Positions 16,541 through 25,652 of a stretch of 64,000 bases of DNA are shown in pieces (position 1 is the stretch's first letter; each line of letters opens with the position of its first letter). Source of the DNA: Metabacillus litoralis (GTDB lineage: Bacteria; Bacillota; Bacilli; Bacillales; Bacillaceae); contig NZ_VOQF01000001.1 of assembly GCF_007994985.1 (NCBI RefSeq), forward strand, positions 372,001-436,000, read 5' to 3'. The notes under the pieces were generated by a model. It searched no databases. It was not told the origin of the DNA and worked only from the letters and a program-made list of their open reading frames with translations. The position numbers were made by a program, and so were the translations under genes.

Positions 16541-18024
16541 CTTACTTTCCCTCTTGAGGTAAGATAATTTTCATAAAAAACATTTTGAAATACTTCATTA
16601 GGATCTCTTCTTCTCTTTTCTATTCGGAAACTCTTTAATTCAGGATATGACTTATTAAATTGTTCCTTTGACTGATAAGGATAATAAGGAAGATAATATG
16701 TTCCACTGTGCTCAAGAGTTAAATCTGTCCATTTTTTTATAATTTCTTTAGCACGATCCATGCTTTTTTTCTTTACCCCATGCTGAATTAATACAACTAA
16801 GCCTAACATATCTTCACGAGCATAATTTAAGCTAGTTTTGTTGTCTTTCATCACATAGCGAACAGTAATATTATGAATTTTGAAATCCTCATTTTTATCG
16901 TTTGAAGGAAGTAATTTCTTCAAACTAGTCATATATTCGTCGAAATTTTCAACAGGAATAAAAAACTCTTGTAATACTTCAACAGAATCTGTTTTCGTAT
17001 ATTCCATAAATGTTGATTCTGAACGCATAGCATTATTTCGTGTGATTTTCTTCCCATCAAGTGATTGAATATAATGTTTTTGGCTTGACCAAAAAAGATC
17101 CTCTAATAATCCACCTTGCCTTCCAACATCAAGAGCTAGCTTACTAAGCCTAATAGCTTGATCTTTCTTTAGCGGAGTTTTATTGTCTGTTTTCCCTGTC
17201 TCGTTGTAGTCAATAACATACATTTCATCTAAGAAGCTTTTAGGAGCAACACTGATTCTTGCATAATGCATGGCTGTCTTTTCACTGTCTAAAATGTTTC
17301 TAAAATAACTCTCATATTCATCGGATTTTAAACTCTTTGTTTGAATGGTATAGACATTATTATCAGTAAGTTCTACTGTTACATCTAAAATAACTCCGAA
17401 TAATCCATACCCACCTAAAACATATTTCATCCATTCTTCTTGATCATTTCGGTTGAGTTTTATTATTTCACCAGTAGGTGTTAAAAGTGTCATTTCCTTT
17501 ACAGTGCTTGCCATCGATCCAAAGTGAATGTCTCTTCCATGAGCATTAACAGATAAAGAGCCGCCAATTGTAAATATGGATTGTGATTGAGTTACTTTTA
17601 GTGCTAACCCGTAAGGAATGATTGCCTCTTGCACATCCTCCCAAGTTGCTCCACTTTCAACGCGTACTGTTTTGTTTTTTTCATCTACCTCTAGCACTTT
17701 ATTAAATGTTTTCATATCTATGACAATACCATCTTTGTAGTAGGTGTGACCTCCTTGTGAATGTTGGAGGCCAGCAATAGAAATTTTCTTACCTGTTGCG
17801 TTAGCTTCCTTTACAATTTCTTGTATTTCATTACGATTTTTCGTTTGTACAACACGATGTATCTTTTCAGGAAGAAGTCCTGTATAGTCTGTTGTTAAAT
17901 TGCTTTGTGAAAGGCCATATTTCCTCTTCTCAATTGGAATATTCAAAAAAACAACTGCTGTAAAAAGCAAAACGAGCATTCCTAAAAACCATGGATTTTG
18001 TGCAATTTTTGTTAGTAGCGGCAT
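16537..18024 (-). CDS. Membrane-anchored FAD-binding oxidoreductase (FAD_binding_4 type)
   Basis: A 495-residue protein with one N-terminal membrane helix (about residues 11-29), then a PCMH-type FAD domain (about 55-220). Seen there are AGLQHSQGGHTYYKDGI, VRVESGATWEDVQ and FTIGGSLSVNAHGRD, the pattern of aldonolactone oxidase relatives. The C-terminal half (YPYQSKEQFNKSYPEL, then NEVFQNVFYENYL) is the matching cap domain. The histidine in GLQHS may hold FAD covalently. Substrate unknown. It is the first gene of a unit with the five-helix membrane protein. Confidence 0.82.
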   Translation of the reverse strand: MPLLTKIAQNPWFLGMLVLLFTAVVFLNIPIEKRKYGLSQSNLTTDYTGLLPEKIHRVVQTKNRNEIQEIVKEANATGKKISIAGLQHSQGGHTYYKDGIVIDMKTFNKVLEVDEKNKTVRVESGATWEDVQEAIIPYGLALKVTQSQSIFTIGGSLSVNAHGRDIHFGSMASTVKEMTLLTPTGEIIKLNRNDQEEWMKYVLGGYGLFGVILDVTVELTDNNVYTIQTKSLKSDEYESYFRNILDSEKTAMHYARISVAPKSFLDEMYVIDYNETGKTDNKTPLKKDQAIRLSKLALDVGRQGGLLEDLFWSSQKHYIQSLDGKKITRNNAMRSESTFMEYTKTDSVEVLQEFFIPVENFDEYMTSLKKLLPSNDKNEDFKIHNITVRYVMKDNKTSLNYAREDMLGLVVLIQHGVKKKSMDRAKEIIKKWTDLTLEHSGTYYLPYYPYQSKEQFNKSYPELKSFRIEKRRRDPNEVFQNVFYENYLTSRGKVR

Positions 18025-18107
18025 ATATTCTCCTAAGTTTCCTATAGTTAATTCACCTCTAAATTTTACACTAATTTGGTTTTTTTTGCCTATCTATTTA
18101 ATAAATT

Positions 18108-18372
18108 GGCTCTGTTAAACTTTGTTGTTGATTTCCGTTACAGGCATTCGCTTTCCTGGGAAAAAATGCAGTTCGTTTTTTCCCAGGGAAGAATAATGAA
18201 AAATCCCAACTGCCGGCTTTTTCAAAGAACAATTCTTCCTAGGTCCGGGAGCCTCCTCGTAAGCTGCGCGCCTGTGGGGTCTCCCTTTGACACGCTTCTC
18301 TAAGCAGGAGTCTCATATATTCACCTCCAATCAACAAAGTGCTAAAAATCAACATTAAGCTTTAACATAGCT
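18108..18372. repeat. MITE-like repeat, family B (B1), with 8-bp target duplication
   Basis: A 265-bp element bounded by imperfect inverted ends (GGCTCTGTTAAACTTTGTTG and, inverted, AGCTATGTTAAAGCTTAATG). It is flanked on both sides by AATAAATT (18100-18107 and 18373-18380), a clean 8-bp duplication. Compared with the copy at 36987-37194 it carries about 55 extra bases after the first half. It has no reading frame of its own and is GC-richer than its surroundings. Confidence 0.85.
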
Positions 18373-18383
18373 AATAAATTAGA

Positions 18384-18418
18384 CAACAAAAAAAGATCAT
18401 AACCAGTGGCTATGATCT
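18384..18418 (-). terminator. Terminator of the aldehyde dehydrogenase gene
   Basis: AGATCATA/TATGATCT stem with inner CCA/TGG pairing, followed by a run of seven T on the minus strand. It lies about 70 bases after the stop at 18489. Confidence 0.85.
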
Positions 18419-18488
18419 AAAAACTTTATCTCAAGTCTGACATACATGTTTTGGTACACAAAATGAAGAGACCTTCTTATAGATTTTT

Positions 18489-19982
18489 TTACTCCATATT
18501 CATCCAAATACTTTTCACTTCTGTGTAATTTTCTAATGCATAGCTACCCATTTCGCGACCAATACCTGATTGTTTGTATCCGCCGAAAGGACTTGCTGCA
18601 TCAAATACATTATAACAATTTACCCATACTGTACCTGCTTGTATACGATGTGCAATATTATGAGCTTTTTTGAGATCTTGTGTCCATACTCCTGCAGCTA
18701 ATCCATAGGTAGAATCGTTCGCTTTATCAACAAGATCATCTAAATCATCAAATGGCATGGCTGCTACTACAGGTCCGAAAATCTCTTCTTTTGCTATCGT
18801 CATAGAATTATTAACATCTGCAAAAATAGTAGGAGAAACGAAGTATCCTTGATCATAAGGAATAGTTCCACCAGCTAACACTTCTGCACCTTCTTCAATT
18901 CCTTTATCAATATATCCTTTAACTCTGGTTTGCTGCTGTGCAGAAATTAAAGGACCCATTGTTGTTGCTTCAACTAAACCATTACCTTGTGAAATTTCTT
19001 TTGTTAAAGAAACAAGATCTGCTACTACATTATCATATTGTTTTTTCTGCACGTATAAACGACTACCAGCACAGCAAACTTGACCTTGATTAAACATAAT
19101 TCCCATTAATGAACCTGGAACCGCTTTCGAAAGATCCGCATCTGGAAGAATAATATTAGGTGATTTTCCACCTAATTCAAGAGTCACTCGTTTTAATGAT
19201 TCACTTGCTTGTTTCATGATTGCTTTTCCTACAGCAGTAGAACCAGTAAATGCAATTTTATCTACTAATGGATGGTTTACAAGCGGTGATCCTGCTGTTT
19301 GACCAAAACCAGGCACAATATTTACAACACCTTTTGGGAAACCAGCTTCATTGATTAATTTTCCTAAGTATAAAGCGGAAAGTGGTGTTTGCTCTGCTGG
19401 TTTTAAGACAATTGTACAGCCTGAAGCTAGTGCAGCACCAAGCTTCCAAGCAGCCATTAACAGTGGGAAGTTCCAAGGAATAATTTGCCCAACAACACCT
19501 ACTGCTTCATGGCGGGTATAGTTAAAGAAGTTTCCTTGAACAGGAATGGTTTGTCCAACGATCTTTGTTGCCCATCCAGCGAAATAACGGAAATGCTCAA
19601 TCGCTAATGGAATATCTGCATTTGACGTTTCACGATATGGTTTTCCATTATCTAATGTTTCAAGCTGTGCAAGCTCTACTTTATGCTCTTCTATTAAATC
19701 TGCTAGTTTATAAATAAGTCGGCTTCTTTCAGCAGTTCCCATCTTTGACCATGGTCCATTATCAAATGCTTCTCTAGCTGCTTTAACCGCTAAATCTATA
19801 TCCCCTTCACCAGCTTCTGCTACTGATGCAAGTTTTTCCCCTGTTGCGGGATTTAATGTATCAAAAGTTTTACCTGTAAGAGAAGCAACAAATTCTCCAT
19901 TAATAAATAATTTTTTCTCTTCTTTTAAAAACTCTACTAATCTAGGACTTAAATCAATTTGCTTAGCTGTTACATTTTGCAT
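18489..19982 (-). CDS. NAD(P)-dependent aldehyde dehydrogenase
   Basis: A 497-residue class 1/2-type aldehyde dehydrogenase that oxidises aldehydes to acids. The catalytic cysteine lies in FNQGQVCCAGSRLYV near residue 302, the general base in VTLELGGKSPN near 268, the nucleotide loop in AFTGSTAVGK, and the C-terminal PFGGYKQSGIGREMG is intact. Closest by eye to B. subtilis DhaS/AldX-type enzymes. The ATG at 19982 follows AGGGAGTG; the longer frame upstream is not needed. It follows the zinc alcohol dehydrogenase by 140 bases, so alcohol to aldehyde to acid is the likely sequence. A cre-like site covers the start. Confidence 0.92.
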   Translation of the reverse strand: MQNVTAKQIDLSPRLVEFLKEEKKLFINGEFVASLTGKTFDTLNPATGEKLASVAEAGEGDIDLAVKAAREAFDNGPWSKMGTAERSRLIYKLADLIEEHKVELAQLETLDNGKPYRETSNADIPLAIEHFRYFAGWATKIVGQTIPVQGNFFNYTRHEAVGVVGQIIPWNFPLLMAAWKLGAALASGCTIVLKPAEQTPLSALYLGKLINEAGFPKGVVNIVPGFGQTAGSPLVNHPLVDKIAFTGSTAVGKAIMKQASESLKRVTLELGGKSPNIILPDADLSKAVPGSLMGIMFNQGQVCCAGSRLYVQKKQYDNVVADLVSLTKEISQGNGLVEATTMGPLISAQQQTRVKGYIDKGIEEGAEVLAGGTIPYDQGYFVSPTIFADVNNSMTIAKEEIFGPVVAAMPFDDLDDLVDKANDSTYGLAAGVWTQDLKKAHNIAHRIQAGTVWVNCYNVFDAASPFGGYKQSGIGREMGSYALENYTEVKSIWMNME

Positions 19983-19991
19983 ACGCTTACA
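19978..19991. promoter_or_regulatory. Candidate cre site over the aldehyde dehydrogenase start
   Basis: TGCATACGCTTACA (TGTAAGCGTATGCA on the minus strand) fits the CcpA consensus TGWAANCGNTNWCA closely. It overlaps the start codon, where a bound repressor would block elongation. Confidence 0.4.
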
Positions 19992-20059
19992 CTCCCTAAC
20001 ATAATTAATTGATTTACATCTATTACAGACAAGAAGATTTTTCATGGAGTTAGCTAATA

Positions 20060-20096
20060 GAACTAAAATAGGAGTAATAAACTACTATTTTAGTTC
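20060..20096 (-). other. Hairpin between adh and ald
   Basis: A perfect 12-bp inverted repeat GAACTAAAATAG/CTATTTTAGTTC with a 13-base loop lies in the gap between the two genes. There is no T-run after it on the minus strand, so it is more likely an mRNA processing or stabilising element, or a weak attenuator, than a full terminator. Confidence 0.5.
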
Positions 20097-20122
20097 GTAA
20101 ATCTATTTTTAGTATATTTCTT

Positions 20123-21148
20123 TTAAGACATTGTTAGAACTACACGTCCATTAATTTGTCCTTTTTCCATACGATTGAAAACATCATTTATAGAATCAAG
20201 AGGTTGTGTTTCAATATTTGTTCTAACTAGCCCTCTTGCTGCAAAATCAATCGCTTCTTGTAAATCTTTTCGTGTACCTACGATCGACCCTTTTACCGTC
20301 ACACCATTTAAAACTGTATCAAAAATAGGAATCGGTAATTCATCATTAGGTAAACCTACAACAACTAGAGTACCGCCTCTTTTTACGGAACCGTACGCTT
20401 GTTCAAATGCTTTTTTCGTGACAGCAACACTTACAGCTGCTTGTACTCCACCAACTTTATCTTTAATTTCTTGTACAGGATCTACATTAAATCCATTAAT
20501 TGTTAGATCTGCACCTAACTCACTAGCTAATTGTAGTTTATCATCTTGAATATCAACAGCAATAACATTGAATCCCATAGCTTTTGCATATTGAAGTGCA
20601 ACATGGCCTAGACCACCAATTCCATAAATTGCTACCCAATCGCCTGGTTTTGCATCAGAGATTTTTAATGCTTTGTATGTTGTGACTCCCGCACAAAAAA
20701 TTGGAGAAACTTCAGCAAAATCAAGATGATCAGGAATTTTCACGACATATTGAGCTGGTGCTTTACAATAATCTGCGTATGCGCCATCAATTGAATAACC
20801 TGAATTCAATTGATCTGGACATAATGTTTCACGACCTGTTAAACAATATTCACACTCACCACATGCGGAATAAAGCCAAGGAATACCTACACGATCACCT
20901 ACTTTAAGAGATGTAACGCCTTCAGCAATTTCCTCAATGATTCCAACACCTTCATGACCTGGTATAAGTGGAAGTTTAGGTTTAACAGGCCAATCACCAT
21001 GTGCTGCATGTAAATCTGTATGACACACACCACAAGCTTTAATTTTTACTAAGATTTCCCCGTACCCTAATGTTGGAACTGGTACATCCTTTATTTCTAA
21101 TTTTTGATTAAATTCATTAACAACTGCTGCTTTCATCATTTTAGTCAT
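20123..21148 (-). CDS. adhP: Zinc-dependent alcohol dehydrogenase, AdhP/AdhT type
   Basis: A 341-residue medium-chain dehydrogenase close to Geobacillus ADH-HT (AdhT). The catalytic zinc ligands are in [17 protein letters not shown] and GHEGVGI, the structural zinc cysteines in [15 protein letters not shown], and the NAD loop is [14 protein letters not shown]. It interconverts primary alcohols and aldehydes. The start follows GAGGGGGAG. A consensus sigma-54 promoter 41 bases upstream, and a regulator gene of the NtrC class just beyond it, indicate activator-dependent transcription. The aldehyde dehydrogenase downstream is the probable next step. Confidence 0.94.
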   Translation of the reverse strand: MTKMMKAAVVNEFNQKLEIKDVPVPTLGYGEILVKIKACGVCHTDLHAAHGDWPVKPKLPLIPGHEGVGIIEEIAEGVTSLKVGDRVGIPWLYSACGECEYCLTGRETLCPDQLNSGYSIDGAYADYCKAPAQYVVKIPDHLDFAEVSPIFCAGVTTYKALKISDAKPGDWVAIYGIGGLGHVALQYAKAMGFNVIAVDIQDDKLQLASELGADLTINGFNVDPVQEIKDKVGGVQAAVSVAVTKKAFEQAYGSVKRGGTLVVVGLPNDELPIPIFDTVLNGVTVKGSIVGTRKDLQEAIDFAARGLVRTNIETQPLDSINDVFNRMEKGQINGRVVLTMS

Positions 21149-21188
21149 TTTAAAATCTCCCCCTCATAATGGTATACATTAAATATCT

Positions 21189-21205
21189 AGCAATAATCGT
21201 GCCAA
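21189..21205 (-). promoter_or_regulatory. Sigma-54 (-24/-12) promoter for adhP
   Basis: The minus strand reads TTGGCACGATTATTGCT, a full match to the consensus TTGGCACNNNNNTTGCW. It ends 41 bases before the adhP start, and the neighbouring regulator contains the sigma-54 contact motif GAFTGA. Confidence 0.9.
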
Positions 21206-21264
21206 CTTTAAAAACGCTTTCATTTCACGAAATTCATAAATAATCTCATAAAAGAGCCAAAAAA

Positions 21265-21280
21265 ACGGCATGAATTTGCC
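21265..21280. promoter_or_regulatory. Candidate upstream activator site
   Basis: CGGCATGAATTTGCCG is an inverted repeat (CGGCA, six bases, TGCCG) about 60-75 bases upstream of the -24 element. Fis-type regulators of the NtrC class bind such dyads. It may equally be a chance dyad. Confidence 0.45.
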
Positions 21281-21344
21281 GATATTCTGCTTAAATGACC
21301 AAAAATATGTAAGTCTGAATTTTTTTGATTTTTCCATAAATAAA

Positions 21345-21370
21345 AGAAAAAAACTCTTCATCTTGAAGAG
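21345..21370 (-). terminator. Terminator overlapping the end of the NtrC-type gene
   Basis: CTCTTCA/TGAAGAG stem with a 3-base loop followed by a run of seven T on the minus strand. The TGA stop of the regulator is part of the stem. It separates the regulator operon from the sigma-54 operon. Confidence 0.9.
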
Positions 21371-22839
21371 CTTTCTTCTCGTTTATTTAAACAACCACCT
21401 TTTTCATTTAAAAGATAACGTAATTTTCGCATTGTTATTTGTAAACGTTTGGCAGCTTCTTTGCGATTACCATGTGTTTCTTGTAAAGTTCTCAATATAA
21501 AGGACCTACCTACTTGTGACTCCAACTCTCTCACCTGCTGAAGAACTTCCTCTAAGCTAATTCCATCATTCTGTTCAAAAACTAAAAGTGTTTCATTTAA
21601 CCAATTTTCTAAATATCTTTCCAAATAAGTATCTTGTTTTGTATCATTTAATGCTGAATTTATCCTCTTAGGAGGAGAAGATTTAGTGTTGCCTTTTAGA
21701 AAAGGGATATCTTCTACAGTTATATATGTTGAATTCCCTTCTGATAAAGTGACAATTCTTGTAATAAAGTTCGATAGTTCGCGTATGTTGCCTGGCCACT
21801 CATAATTTATAAGTTCATTTATTGCGTTATCAGAAAACCTAATATGGTCATTTGGATAACGCTGTAGGCAATGATCGATTAATAAAGGTATATCCTCTTT
21901 TCGCTCTCGAAGTGCGGGAATTTTTAAATGAACAACATTTAAGCGATAATACAAATCTTCTCTAAATTTCTTTTGCAATACAGCTTCTTGAATATCTTCA
22001 TTTGTGGCTGCAATGACACGAGCATTTGTACGTAAAATACTTTCACTTCCAACTCGCATATATTCTCTTGTTTCAAGAACACGGAGAAGCTTAACTTGAA
22101 TGGAATGAGAAGCTTCAGCAATTTCGTCTAGAAAAAGAGTCCCTTTATTAGCAATTTCAAATAAGCCTTTTCTCATCTGAGTGGCACCCGTAAACGCACC
22201 TTTTTCATGACCAAAAAGCTCACTTTCTAAAAGAGATTCAGAGATTGCACCACAGTTAACTCCAATAAATGACTCTTCTCGCTGTGTACTTGCGTGATGG
22301 AAAAAGCGCGATAATACCTCTTTTCCAGTACCTGTCTCACCCTCAATTAATACATTCACATTCTTCTTCGCCACTTTATATGAAGTTTCAATCAATTGAT
22401 TCATTTTTTGATTTTTACCTATTATAAGTCCAACTTCACTAGCTATTTTAGAGATATGGTCTGATATCGAATGTTGAGCTGAGCTTAATAAGTGGTCGAT
22501 TTGTTTTTCTAATAAATCTATATCATCAAATGGTTTTTCTATATAATCACTTGCCCCTAACTTAATGGCCTCAACTGCTGTTTTCACAGTACTGTAGCCA
22601 GTCATAATAATAGCTTTACAAGTAGGTTGCAATTCTTTTAATTGATGTAATAATGAAAGTCCATTTGCATCAGGCAATTTAAGGTCAATCATTGCTACAT
22701 GAAATTTTTGATTAAAATTTACTCTCGAAAATTCACTGCCGCTATTTACTACTACAACATTGAAGCCTTTAGATCCAAATAGATGTGATAAAAAGTTACC
22801 AATCTCCTTTTCATCATCAATAATTAACATGTTAATCAT
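21358..22839 (-). CDS. NtrC-family response regulator, sigma-54 activator
   Basis: A 493-residue regulator. Residues 1-120 are a receiver domain with phospho-acceptor Asp52 (MIDLKLPD), T80 and K102. Residues 135-370 are an AAA+ domain with Walker A GETGTGKE (167-174) and GAFTGA (214-219) for contact with sigma-54. The C-terminus is a Fis-type helix-turn-helix (GNRKEAAKRLQITMRKLRYLL). It overlaps the kinase gene by four bases. The sigma-54 promoter just downstream, in front of adhP, is the obvious target. All key residues are present. Confidence 0.93.
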   Translation of the reverse strand: MINMLIIDDEKEIGNFLSHLFGSKGFNVVVVNSGSEFSRVNFNQKFHVAMIDLKLPDANGLSLLHQLKELQPTCKAIIMTGYSTVKTAVEAIKLGASDYIEKPFDDIDLLEKQIDHLLSSAQHSISDHISKIASEVGLIIGKNQKMNQLIETSYKVAKKNVNVLIEGETGTGKEVLSRFFHHASTQREESFIGVNCGAISESLLESELFGHEKGAFTGATQMRKGLFEIANKGTLFLDEIAEASHSIQVKLLRVLETREYMRVGSESILRTNARVIAATNEDIQEAVLQKKFREDLYYRLNVVHLKIPALRERKEDIPLLIDHCLQRYPNDHIRFSDNAINELINYEWPGNIRELSNFITRIVTLSEGNSTYITVEDIPFLKGNTKSSPPKRINSALNDTKQDTYLERYLENWLNETLLVFEQNDGISLEEVLQQVRELESQVGRSFILRTLQETHGNRKEAAKRLQITMRKLRYLLNEKGGCLNKREESSSR

Positions 22840-24485
22840 TTGCTCACCTCAACATTCTTATCTTGCTGAATAGGTAATACTAATGTAAATATACTACCTT
22901 TATTAACTTGGCTCTCCACATGAATAGTACCTCCATGTGCTTTGGCAATGCCGATACTTACTGATAAACCTAAACCAGTGCCTTTTCCAAATTCCTTTGT
23001 TGTATGAAATGGGTGGAAGATTTCTGTCAATCTATTTTCCTCAATACCAATTCCATTGTCACGAACTGAAATGTGAATTTCCTCTATGTGAAGAGAGGTT
23101 TCAATATAGATTTCCTTGTTCTCAAATACACAACTCTCCAATGCATCTTTTGCATTTAATATAAGATTAATAATGATTTGTTCAATTTGTTGTTGATTTG
23201 CTTCAATATCGGGCAAATCAACGACTAAGCTCGTTATGATATCAATATTCTTCTCCTTAAATTGATATTTAAGTAAGTTGAGAACTTCTTTGATTGCATC
23301 ATTGACAGAGCAAGTAGAAAAAACATATTCATCTTGGCGAGAAAAGGTAAGTAAGCTTTTAATTATTTGTTTACAGCGATCACCACAATTTTTAATATCT
23401 TGTAGAAGAGTAAATGCAGAATCTTCTTTGTCAGAACTTCTTAAAAGAAGCTGAGAATTTCCTAATATCGCAGTTAATGGACTATTTAATTCATGAGCAA
23501 CTCCAGCAGCCATTTCGCCGATTGCAGCAAGCTTTCCAGCATGTATCAATTGAGCTTCCATTTTACGCTTTTCAGTTACATCCTTTATATAAACGATAAC
23601 TCCATAAATGATTTGGTCATTATTATTTAAAGGGTAAGTAGAAAGTTCATAAGTCGATTGATTAGATAGATTTATCTCTTTATAACCTGTTTTCTGGAAT
23701 GAATAGGTATTATTTGCCAAAACCTTGAATTCTCTTTCTAATAATAAATAATGAAAATTTTCATAATTTTTTTTAAAAGTATTTACAGCATCATTATATT
23801 GCATGATGTTCATATCTTTATCAAGTATAAAAATCATGTCATCAACAGCTTTAAATGTGTCTTCCCATTCTTGCTTTGAATGAAAAACCTCACGATATAA
23901 TTGTACATTTTCTATACTAACCGCTAAATGATCTGTAAGGTTTTCTAAAAACGCAAGATCATCAAAGCTCCATTCTGTGTTATTACATCTACCAATACTA
24001 AGAACACCTATTCTTTTGTTTTTGCTATAGATTGGTAGAACTAATATAGTTTGTAAATATTTATCCGTAAAGTAATTTTTTTCAATGAAGTAATCTTCAT
24101 CTTTTTGCAAGCGCTTTAAAATAACTTGACGATTATTTATCACTTGCCAGTAGAGAGAACCTTCTATAGGCAAAACTGTACCAACTTTTATTGAATAACT
24201 TTTTTCTGGAACAATATTTGTTAATACCAGAGAATTGCCTTTTAATAGAAAAAAGCTGATTTGATCAAATCTTATGATCTCTCTAAGTTTATCTAACATA
24301 TTTTTTAGTGTTTCATCTAAGGACATGTCGATCTTAAAACTTTGCATTAATTCATTCATAATCTCCAATTGCATATTCTTCTTTTTAAGTTGATCAACGG
24401 TTTTTTTCAACTCAGTATAATAGTTTTTCTTAGATGACTCAACTCCAGTTAATAATGCGATTGCTTCATGTTTATCTTCTAGCAT
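22836..24485 (-). CDS. Soluble GAF/PAS sensor histidine kinase
   Basis: A 549-residue kinase with no membrane helix. An N-terminal coiled coil (about 15-45) precedes a GAF domain (about 55-205), a PAS-like domain (about 210-310), a HisKA dimerisation domain with the phospho-accepting His in GEMAAGVAHELNSPLTAI, and a HATPase domain with NAKDAL, DNGIGI and GKGTGLGLSV. It should sense a cytoplasmic signal and phosphorylate the regulator encoded next to it. Gene order (iron-type dehydrogenase, kinase, regulator; gaps 18 and -4 bases) makes an alcohol, an aldehyde or redox state plausible signals. Confidence 0.9.
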   Translation of the reverse strand: MLEDKHEAIALLTGVESSKKNYYTELKKTVDQLKKKNMQLEIMNELMQSFKIDMSLDETLKNMLDKLREIIRFDQISFFLLKGNSLVLTNIVPEKSYSIKVGTVLPIEGSLYWQVINNRQVILKRLQKDEDYFIEKNYFTDKYLQTILVLPIYSKNKRIGVLSIGRCNNTEWSFDDLAFLENLTDHLAVSIENVQLYREVFHSKQEWEDTFKAVDDMIFILDKDMNIMQYNDAVNTFKKNYENFHYLLLEREFKVLANNTYSFQKTGYKEINLSNQSTYELSTYPLNNNDQIIYGVIVYIKDVTEKRKMEAQLIHAGKLAAIGEMAAGVAHELNSPLTAILGNSQLLLRSSDKEDSAFTLLQDIKNCGDRCKQIIKSLLTFSRQDEYVFSTCSVNDAIKEVLNLLKYQFKEKNIDIITSLVVDLPDIEANQQQIEQIIINLILNAKDALESCVFENKEIYIETSLHIEEIHISVRDNGIGIEENRLTEIFHPFHTTKEFGKGTGLGLSVSIGIAKAHGGTIHVESQVNKGSIFTLVLPIQQDKNVEVSK

Positions 24486-24503
24486 AAAGATCCACCACCA
24501 GGA

Positions 24504-25652
24504 TTATAATACATTCTTCAGTAAGGTTTTCACTTGTTCTAGGTTCATATCACGTGGGTTTGTAATCATACAAGCATCTTCCAATGCCTTTTGACTAATG
24601 GAATTGATCAATTCATTAGAGATATCGATTTTTTGTAGTTGCTTAGGAATACCGATATCAACTGATAGTTCTTTCACAAATGAGATTGCTGCATTTCCTG
24701 CTTCTCTTTGAGTAAGCGTTCGTGTATCAATTCCCATACATTCCGCAATTTCTGTAAAGCGTTTTGGTGCCGCGATGAAATTAAAATCCATTACATAAGG
24801 AAGTAAAATTGCATTTATTTCACCATGTGATAAAGAATAGTTACCACCGATTGCGTGGGAGATAGCATGTGCTGCACCTAATATAGCATTTGAAAAAGCT
24901 AACCCCGCTTGTAAACTAGCCATCGCCATAGCTTCTTTTGCTTCTTCATTCGTCTTTGATGCAACAGAAGGTCGCAGATAAGCAGATACTAGATTTAGTG
25001 CATTTTTTGCCTGTACATCTGTTAATGGCGTTGCAGCAATACTTACATAAGATTCAATAGCATGGGTAAGAACGTCCATCCCAGTAATAGCTGTTAAGCT
25101 ACTATCTTTTGTACTCAGTGTCATCGGATCAACAATAGCAATATCAGGTACTAAAGACTTTGAAATAATCGTCATTTTCTTTTTTCGTTTAGAATCCACA
25201 ATAACTGAGAATTGAGATACCTCTGATCCAGATCCAGCGGTTGTCATAATCATGAGCAATGGTGGCAAAGGAAAATCAATCTTATCTATTCCTTCATAAT
25301 CACAAATAGAGCCGCCGTTCGTAGCAAGAATGGCAATGGCCTTTGCTACATCTAAGACACTACCACCACCAACTCCTATTATTGCATCACATTCATTATG
25401 TAAATAAGTACGGCATCCATCAATAACTTCTGTATCTTTTGGATTTATCGTTACATCAGTAAAAGTTGCAAAAGGTAAATTTGAATCAGAACAATGCTTC
25501 ATTACCTTTTCTAACCACCCAGCATTTGCAACACCTTGATCACTTACTATTAAGACCTTTTTAGCACCGAGCCGTAAACAAGCTTCCCCTGCCTGTTTAA
25601 TTGAATATTTTCCAAAGATAATTTCAGGAGTGACAAATTTTGATATATTCAT
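24504..25652 (-). CDS. Iron-containing alcohol dehydrogenase
   Basis: A 382-residue group III dehydrogenase. Typical features are the cofactor motif IGVGGGSVLDVAKAIA near residue 95, the TTAGSGSEVSQFSVI block, and metal ligands in GMDVLTHAIESY and SHAIGGNYSLSHGEINA. It reduces aldehydes or oxidises alcohols with NAD(P). The ATG at 25652 follows AAAGGTGATC and gives the family start MNISKFVTPEIIFG; the frame extends upstream without support. First gene of the operon with the two-component system. No sigma-54 site was found in front of it. Confidence 0.92.
   Translation of the reverse strand: MNISKFVTPEIIFGKYSIKQAGEACLRLGAKKVLIVSDQGVANAGWLEKVMKHCSDSNLPFATFTDVTINPKDTEVIDGCRTYLHNECDAIIGVGGGSVLDVAKAIAILATNGGSICDYEGIDKIDFPLPPLLMIMTTAGSGSEVSQFSVIVDSKRKKKMTIISKSLVPDIAIVDPMTLSTKDSSLTAITGMDVLTHAIESYVSIAATPLTDVQAKNALNLVSAYLRPSVASKTNEEAKEAMAMASLQAGLAFSNAILGAAHAISHAIGGNYSLSHGEINAILLPYVMDFNFIAAPKRFTEIAECMGIDTRTLTQREAGNAAISFVKELSVDIGIPKQLQKIDISNELINSISQKALEDACMITNPRDMNLEQVKTLLKNVL

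Noticed and set aside
21179-21361. 60-codon minus-strand frame between adhP and the NtrC-type gene
   Set aside because: It covers the sigma-54 promoter, the activator dyad and the regulator's terminator, has no ribosome site, and its translation looks like AT-rich noise.
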